Assembly (NCBI GenBank): GCA_000151295.1
Contig: GG745339.1
Coordinates: forward strand, 799,950 to 863,949
Source: Allomyces macrogynus ATCC 38327
Taxonomy: Eukaryota; Blastocladiomycota; Blastocladiomycetes; Blastocladiales; Blastocladiaceae
Length of the DNA stretch: 64,000 nucleotides
Direction of reading: 5' to 3'
Of the stretch, positions 57,121 to 64,000 are shown piece by piece; position 1 is the first letter of the stretch, and the number at the start of each line of letters is the position of its first letter. The notes beneath the pieces were generated by a model. It was not told the DNA's origin. It saw only the letters and a program-made list of their open reading frames with translations, and did no database searches. Made by a program: the position numbers and the translations under genes.

Positions 57121-60100
57121 TTACATCCCACCGAACGGCACTTGCGGGACAAACGACGCTGCACCCGATGGCGGCCGTGGGCTTGCGTTCCCCGGTGCGG
57201 GCGACGACGGCGACGACCCACCGCCTCCTTGATTGAACACGTCCACGTACCGCGACCGGCCGCGCATCCGCGACACGGCCGATCCGGCAGGCCCGGGCGG
57301 CGGCCCACCGGGTGCCATCGCGGCCGCGGCAACAGCCGGAGGCACCCCACCTGGTGTGAGCGGTGGCGCGGGTGACGCGCGATTGCTGGCGACGCTCGGT
57401 GGACGAAACGCGCCCATCGCACCGGGCGGTGGCGTCCCGCGGTACCCGATCGATGACGTCGGGCGTGACGCGGGCAGCGGCACGCCGGCCGGCGGTGGTG
57501 GACCCGACAAGGCCATTGCGGGCAGTGGCGGCGGGACGGCGCCACCCATCCCCATGGACGGCGGAGGCGGTGCGGGAGTACCCGACCGCGGCGTTCCCAT
57601 TGGCGGCGGGGTCATCCCCGCGGCCGGTGGTGGCGGTGGCGGCGGGCCCGACGGTGTCGTGGACGCGGCCGCATCGGCGCCGGCCTTCTTGTTGACCCAC
57701 CGCTTGAGTTCCTTGTCGTAGTAGAACGAGTTATCTTCTCCGAGGTTGGCCTTGACGGGCCCACCCGAGTTGGACCCGGGCCGGCGCCGGCCAAAGAGGC
57801 TCTTGACCAGACTAAACACGCCACCGCCGTTTTCCGAATCGCCCTCTTGCGTGGTAGAGTTGCTGGCGGAGGAGGCGCTGTCGTCGGCGGGCTTGGACTC
57901 GTCTGACGCGGCACCACCTTCCGGGGCGGCCGGTTTCTTCTTTTTCAGCGCCGAGTTTCCAAACCCGAGATCGTCGTAGTCGTCGACTGAATCGGCGGCA
58001 GCTGTACTGCTGTTCGCGGTGCCCTTCGCCGAAGGCGCGGGCGAGGCCGAGGGTGCGTAGCCGGCGCCTTGGCTGCCGAAATCTGGTTGCTGCGGCGGCT
58101 GCTGGCCGTACATGCCGAACTGGTCCTGCTGTTGCGACGGCCGTTGGCCGTACATACCAAACGCGTCTTGCGGCTGCTGCTGGCCAAACGGCTGCGCGTA
58201 CGGGTCCGGCGTGAACATGGGCGCACCGCCTATTCCCATTGGGCCAGCGGCCTCGGCCCCAAACCCACCATAAGGCGTGGCCGGCTGTTGTTGCTGTTGC
58301 TGCTGGAACCCGAGATCCGACGTTTGCGACTGGTACGCGCTGTACTGGTCAAACTGGCCGTACTGCTGCTGATTCTGGTTCTGCTGGTTCTGCTGCTGCA
58401 TCGCCATGGGCGCCGGCGAGAAACTGCGCGCGGTCGGGTCCATGGGCCCAAGCACCAACGGCCCAGGCCCAACGGGCGTACTCCCGTGCTGGTGCGGGCT
58501 CGCGTCGCCCGTAATAAACTTATCGAGCCCGCGGCCCATCGCGTCCATGATCGACGCCTTGTCGAGTCGGTTCAACCCAAGACCCGACGCGATCCGCTGC
58601 GAGAGCCACCCGCGGCTTGCGGCGGCGGTCATTGGCGAGGACCCATTGACTCCAACATCCGCGACCGCAACGACGGCACTCAATTCATGCAATTCCCTGA
58701 GTACGGCCTTGTTCAGGTACGCGCAGGTCGGGTCTGTGGTCAGTGCCCACTCGACCATGGCCATGGACGACGTCACGTAGCGGTACGCGTCGTCGGCGTG
58801 CCCATTCGACAAGAGTTGCCGTGCGTGCCGCAGCTTAAATGCCTGCAGGTGCGGCAATATCACCGACGCGATTGGCAATTTGGGCGGACCGGGCGGCATG
58901 GTCGGCGGACTCGCCGACGATTTCGCGCCCGCCAGGGCCGCAGCACTGAGCGGGCCAAAATCGTAATTGATCGCGGCGGTCGCGGCAAGATAAAACTCGA
59001 CGAGCTCCGTGCAGTGGAACGCCACACGGTCGCGGTGGAACGTTAGCGGGAACCGCGTGTGCAGGGCGCCGAGCAGTGCTTGCCGCGTCGTCGGCGCATC
59101 GGGTCCACCAAACGCGGACGTATCTGCGGGTACCGGGCCGGCCGGGTCGTTGGCGAACAGCGCCGAACTGACCAAGTGGCAGACGGCGGCCGCGTCGTGC
59201 CTACCATATGAGCGCAGCCGGTCGCCGAGCGTGATTAAGCACGATGTCGTGTTGGGTGTGCGGTGCACGAGCGAGAGCAAAATGGCTTCGCGCCACATCG
59301 ATAAGTCGGCGGTACTCGGCGGGACGGCGGCGCGGTCGCTTGAGAGCAAGACGTGGTCGACGGGCCGCTTGGGCATGGTCGAGTCGGAATCCAGCCAGTC
59401 GGTCGCGCGCGGCGCACGCACGTCGCCACCCGAAAGCATACCAATAAAGAACCGGAACACGGGCAGCGTCACGTGGTTGACGGCCACGGCGAGCTGGTCG
59501 GTGGGCATCTGGAACGGGTACTGCTGCGGCGCCGGCGCGCTGCCGTTGAGAAGGCCGAGCTGCACGTACGTGTCGACGGCGTGCGTCCACAACTCGTGGC
59601 TCGCGCGCGAGGACAGGATCAGCGCCAGCGTCCACTGGCCGCGCGACAGGCAGAAATGCACGGCGTCCTCCATGCGCCCGTTGAGGAGCAAGTTGTAGAG
59701 GGGCACGAGCGCCGTTGCGCCGACCGGGTCCTCAGCGGGCGAGAGCGGCGGGTTCGACACGAGATGCTGTCGCAGCACGTCGGCAATCACTTGATCGCTC
59801 GGCACTTGTGACATGAGCGGCGGCGGCGACCCTTTCCCACCACCCGACTGGACAGGCAGACTACCAATCAGCGCATGCAAGATCTGGAACAACAGTCTCC
59901 GATCGGTCGTATGCTCCTGGTCCTCGAGCGACTCGTGGCGGCGCGGGAGCCCGTCGAGCACCGTATCGAGCCACTCGAGAGCACTGCGCGTGGCCACAAC
60001 CATCTTAGTCTGCTTCTCAATCAGCGGCCCAGGCCCAGACTGCCGGTCCATGTCCGGCACAATATTGGCGAGCGAGTCAATATGCAGCGGCCCCGGGTAC

Positions 60101-63100
60101 ATTTTCGCCGTGGGCTGGTTGAGCAGGTCGGCCGAGTACCGCATCGTCGTCTTTGGGAACGACGTGAGCAGCACGCCCTTGGGCGAGAAGACGGCAAGTG
60201 GCACGCGGCACGTGATCAGCGACGAGTGGAACGGTCCACGAACACTCGGCGTGGGCGCTGGGGCCGGTGTGGCCGGCGCGACGGGCGCGGGCGCGTACCC
60301 GCCGTACGGCGGCGCGGGATACCCCATGTTCGGATCGACGGTCGGCGTGATCATCGTGTCAGGCACGCCCATGGTCGTGGTCGGCAGCGGCGTCGCCGTG
60401 GCCGCCGGCAACTCGACCAGTGCGCTACCACACCACGCACAGAACCGGCCACCGGGCGGGCCAAACGTGCCACACTGCCGACATTGCGGTGGCTGGACCG
60501 CGGGCGCCGGCGCCTGCTCGGTCTCGGGCTGCGTGTAGACGGGCGACATTTCCTCGACCGACGCGAGCTGGTGGCCGTGGAACGGCGGCTGGTAGGCGTG
60601 GTGCACGTTGGCGCCGTACTCGGACGCGGTCGGCGTCACTTGCTGGTCGGGCGTGTGCTGGCCGTACATGCCCGGATCGTACATCTGCTGCTGCTCCTGC
60701 TGCTGTGGCTGCTGTTGCTGCTGGCCCTGCGCAAAGTAATCATTTGCCGGGTACCCGGCATGCACGGCGGGCGACGGCGTGCGGACGCCGCCAAACGCCG
60801 AGGCCGTCGGCGTCGTCGACCCAGCGGTATTGAACGACCGCACGCTCGCCGACGACGGCGGCCGCTGCACAGGTGCGGGCGGCGACGCCGGGCGTGCCAT
60901 GCTCGGGAGCGGCGGGATCGGACGGGCAGCCGCCGCGGTCACAGGCGCAGCCGCAACGGCCGGCGGTGGCGGGACCGAATACATGGGCGCAAACGGCGCC
61001 GCAGTCGACGTCGCCGGGGGCGGCGGGGTGTACGCGCTCGTGGTCGCGGGCGGCGACGAATATGCGTTCGTCATAGGCGGGGGCACGTATGCGCCCGTGG
61101 GCGGCGGCGCGTTCCACGGGACTTGGTCCTGTGGCGGTGCCGACGGCGACCGCATCGTGACGGCCAACGGGCGCGCGGCCTCGGGCGGCGTCGATGCTGG
61201 GCGATTCGCGCCGCCGCCTTCACTGCGCAGGAATGCCTGCAGGTGCCCGTGCGTGGCGGGCGGGGTCTTGGACCCGTGAATGCCAAATTCGGTGCGCGTG
61301 GCCCGCCGATGGCGGTGGGGACGGTCGTGTACCCCATGGCGGGTGGGCGGAGCCCGGGCGTGGGGGTGGGGGAAGGTGACCGTTGGATGCGGCTGCGGGG
61401 GATGCGGGGTGCTGGTACGGGTAGGGCTTGCTCGATCCCATGCCCGATGCGGGTCGCGCCATTCCCATGCCCATGCCCGACGAGGGACGCGGGATCCCAG
61501 CGGCCGGGGAGAACGGGCGCGGCGGCGCCGACGCGGACGCGGACCGCATTTGCGTCAAGTCCGGGAACGAGGCTGAGGGGGGCGGCGGCTCGGTTGCCAT
61601 CATCGACCGCGATGCGGGCCGCGGAGGACCGAACTGCGGGATCGCAGTGGCCGCGTCCCACGGTGCCGGACCAGGTGCCGTGGTGGACTGGTTCGACGCC
61701 GGCGCCGATGGGGCGGGCTGCGTGGCGTAGGGATCGGCCGATCCGTACTGCGACGCGTCCATGGGTCCCGTTGACGGCGGCGGCGGTACGTAGCCCCACT
61801 GAGGTTCCAACGGTGCCTGCTCCTGGTGGGCAGGCTCGGCTGGGGGGTTCGAGCTTGTGCTTGCATGAGGATCTTGGCCTACGGTTGAGCCGTAGCTGTA
61901 GTACTGCGCCGCGGGGTCGTGTTGCCATTGATCGGCGGGTGGATGGCCGCCAGACGCAGTCTGAGCTGACGGCTCCGAGGACCACGTATCAAATTGGGCG
62001 TTGCCACCGGTCGGCGGTGCGCCGAAACCAACCATGGTCGCGGAATGCTCGGGTGCCGTCGAAGAGCCTAGACATTTCAAACGCATCGTTAGACTCTCGT
62101 AAATGTCCACCACTCACGCACAACAGCCAGTACCAGAATCAAACGTTGCTGGCGGCGGTGCAGTAAACGACGCGTCCGGGCCCAACGCGCCCGACGGCGG
62201 GTAGTTTGCATAAAATTCAGCCGCTGCCGTTTGACCCACAATCGCCGAGGTCGACGCCGGCCGGTCAGGCGCGGGCTGCGACCAGCCAGACCACTGGTTC
62301 TCCGCCGCGGCCGCACCAAACGTCGGCACGGGACCCGACGATGCAGGCCGATCGTAGCTATTGAACGAGTTCGCGTCGGGGAACGGGGCCGAAAAGCCGG
62401 CAGCGTTCGGATCCGAGCCATTCGCTGCTGAGGGCTCGGCGTCGGAAGGTTTCGGGCTCGCCGCGCCCTGCTGCGGCGCGTCGGCCGTGTAGAAACTCGA
62501 CGGCGAAGGTGCTGACCACGTCGGCTGCGGTGGTGCCTGGTCGTGCGCCGCGGGAGCGGGAGGCTGGGTGCCGTTCGACCATGCCGCAGCGTGAGTCGAA
62601 ACATGTGCCTGGTCTACTTCAGACTGCGACGACGGCGATGGTCCGTCGCGCTCCTCGGTGGGCGCGGAATACGGCGCATTCCAGTCCCACGGAGCATTCG
62701 TCGACCCCGCAGCCGGTGCCTGGTCGGATGACGGTAGCGCCGGCGCGTTCCAGTCCCACGGAGCGGGCGCTGAACTCGCCGTGGACGCATTCTCGGTCGG
62801 TGGAGCCGATGCGGTGCCATGGCCGTGATCGAAATTTCCAGCGCCGAAATCGGGACCAGGTCCGGTGGGAGCAGAGCCGCGAGGTGTCGCGACGGGCGTG
62901 TCGTTTGCGAGCTGCGAGTGCGGATCGGATGCCACTGGGCCAGCCGACGACTCCGTCGGCGGGTGCGTGTCGCCAGGTGCCGAGAAATCGTGCGTTTGCG
63001 GCTGGTAGGGCTGGTAAGGCTGCTCTTGGTACTGCGGCGGGTACTCGTGCTGCTGCTGCATGGGCTCGTGTTGCTGCGGATCGTTCTGCGCGTGCTGCTG

Positions 63101-63826
63101 GTGCTGGTCCTGCGAGTAATGATGGTGCTGCTGCTGCTGTTGCTGCTCGTGCGGGCCCTGCGGATGCTGGATCTGCTGCTGCTGATCAAACGGACCCGCC
63201 GACGGTTGGTAACCCTGTTGCGCGTCGGCACCTGTGGGCGGTGCGCCAAACGAGTCAAAGAAGCTCGCTGACGCGTCGTTACCCGCCGAAAACGTCTGCG
63301 CGGTCGGGAACGGCACCGATCCGGCACTTTGAATACCGTTGCTTGGCGCAGGCTGCGACCACGCGGGAGCCGTGTTGGTGGGCGCGTAGGGGTCGTGCGA
63401 CGCTGTCCCGGACGGCTCAGGGCCGGATGTCGGCGATGCCGTCGTGCTCGACGAGTAAGGATTGTACTGCGTCGCGTTCGACGAGTAAGGATCGTAGGAA
63501 GCCGTATTGTTCGACCCGTAGGGATCGTAGGGTGCCGCGTGCTGGTGCTGCGGCTGCGTTGAGGTTGGCGGGTACCCGCTCGTTTCCGACGGAGCGTACG
63601 GATCATGGACGGCATTAGTGGTGGTGTTGCCGAGCGTCGAGAAAAAGTCTTCAGCACCGGCCGTATCCATGGGTGGCGTGCTGGGCGTGGTGGCTGCGGC
63701 GTGACCGCTCATGGCGGTCGGCGCGGGGCTCCACGCAGGCGGCGGCGGTACTGCAGCAGCGCTTTGCCACCCGCCGGTAAAGACGGGTGCCGATCCGGTG
63801 CGCACAACGTTGGCGGCGTTGGCCAT
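57121..63826 (-). CDS. SEC16: SEC16, COPII coat assembly scaffold at ER exit sites
   Basis: Three exons, 63826-62134, 62067-61333 and 61217-57121, give 2,174 residues; the last intron (115 bp) is less certain but restores one frame. ATG 63826 (MANAANVVRTGS) is chosen over in-frame codons further 5'. The first 1,100 residues are disordered, rich in Gln, Pro, Ser, Tyr and His, with DPY and APWDWNAP repeats. A Cys4 zinc-ribbon motif, CRQCGTFGPPGGRFCAWCG, lies near residue 1055. The central conserved domain covers about 1145-1650: VPLAVFSPKGVLLTSFPKT, LYNLLLNGRMEDAVHFCLSR and GQWTLALILSSRA. The C-terminal motif SLFGRRRPG, KANLGEDNSFYYDKELKRWV is a strong SEC16 signature (Sec23/Sec12-binding side). 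A Pro-rich tail ends VPFGGM. SEC16 recruits Sec13/31, Sec23/24 and Sar1 regulators. Confidence 0.9.
62680..62770 (-). repeat. APWDWNAP repeat inside SEC16
   Basis: Two copies of the same octapeptide, PAPWDWNAPALPS and NAPWDWNAPYSAP, are separated by about 18 residues; the DNA (ccagtcccacggagc on +) is nearly identical between copies, so the duplication is recent. The motif could be a short linear binding element. Confidence 0.7.
63390..63615 (-). repeat. DPY/NPY tandem motif repeats in the SEC16 N-terminus
   Basis: At least six units of the type (D/N)PYxS or DPYAP occur within about 75 residues, for example DPYGSNNTASYDPYSSNA and NPYSSSTT. Units are imperfect in both DNA and protein. A Gln/His-rich tract follows at about 63040-63185 (codons CAG/CAC). 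Confidence 0.75.
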
Positions 63827-64000
63827 GTCGGGGTTGGTCTTTGAGGTTGGGCCTGGGTGATCGCACGACGTGTCAAAAAGGACGTCAAGCGAAACGTGGC
63901 GCAAAAGATGCGGGCAGCAGCATACCAAACGAATGTCCGTGGGTCATGGACGGGGTCGCGGACCTGTACCGCGAGTGGGGCGCCGATGGCGGCGGCGAGG
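63827..64000. promoter_or_regulatory. upstream region of SEC16
   Basis: 174 bp 5' of the SEC16 ATG on the - strand, running to the window end. The SEC16 frame stays open for 34 codons 5' of the chosen start without a convincing coding signal. No promoter motif was recognised. Confidence 0.35.

Noticed and set aside
61071..61985. 304-codon - strand frame overlapping the SEC16 second exon
   Set aside because: Shadow frame; the chosen exon frame joins in phase with both SEC16 neighbours.
1..64000. CRISPR arrays, tRNA or rRNA genes, insertion sequences, retrotransposons
   Set aside because: No direct-repeat arrays, cloverleaf-like segments, rRNA-like blocks, transposase or reverse-transcriptase motifs were recognised on either strand by reading; a software search was not possible.

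Overview
The window is nuclear DNA from a flagellated (zoosporic) fungus, most likely in or near Blastocladiomycota; the group is an inference. The reasons are GC-rich coding sequence with strong G/C third positions, tightly packed genes, short spliceosomal introns (about 58-115 bp, often with a GTACGT donor), genes typical of organisms with motile flagella (HYDIN, androglobin, a Jhy-like gene), and standard eukaryotic housekeeping genes. No bacterial operons, CRISPR arrays, rRNA or tRNA genes were seen.

Layout. 1-549: 3' end of a gene from an unidentified paralogous family; a second member lies at 17.4-18.5 kb on the other strand and looks frame-broken. 1.46-6.65 kb: a head-to-head pair, a single-pass membrane protein with an NG-x-V repeat ectodomain (-) and a large helical protein of unknown role (+). 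7.6-10.1 kb: an HSPA12-like Hsp70 gene followed by a decayed copy of its 3' end. 10.4-11.2 kb: an EF-hand protein. 11.3-13.6 kb: PAXBP1/GCFC (-). 14.2-15.4 kb: a striking methionine-rich NmrA-like protein. 15.4-19.0 kb: gene-poor. 19.1-22.3 kb: TBCK (-), head-to-head with COQ2 (22.6-23.8 kb, +). 24.1-29.3 kb: an androglobin (ADGB) orthologue that appears to lack the globin domain. 29.4-30.5 kb: splicing factor PRP38 (-). 30.8-33.1 kb: a Jhy-like gene (-), head-to-head with HYDIN (33.3-47.4 kb, +; about 4,640 residues in three exons). 47.4-49.4 kb: gene-poor. 49.4-56.9 kb: SZT2 (+). 57.1-63.8 kb: SEC16 (-).

Shared themes. Flagellar genes (ADGB, Jhy-like, HYDIN) cluster in 24-47 kb. TBCK and SZT2 both belong to the growth-signalling/endomembrane sphere (SZT2 is a KICSTOR subunit that positions GATOR1; TBCK is a TBC-domain pseudokinase), and SEC16 organises ER exit sites. 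PAXBP1 and PRP38 are both linked to mRNA splicing.

Caution on sequence quality. At least six conserved reading frames contain a break that one missing base would explain, and two genes (COQ2, SZT2) have an in-frame stop inside conserved sequence. TAA, TAG and TGA all terminate other genes here, so code reassignment is unlikely. Indel or substitution errors in the assembly are the simplest explanation for most of these, with decay of individual copies as the alternative. Exon limits below were derived by hand from frame continuity and GT-AG sites.
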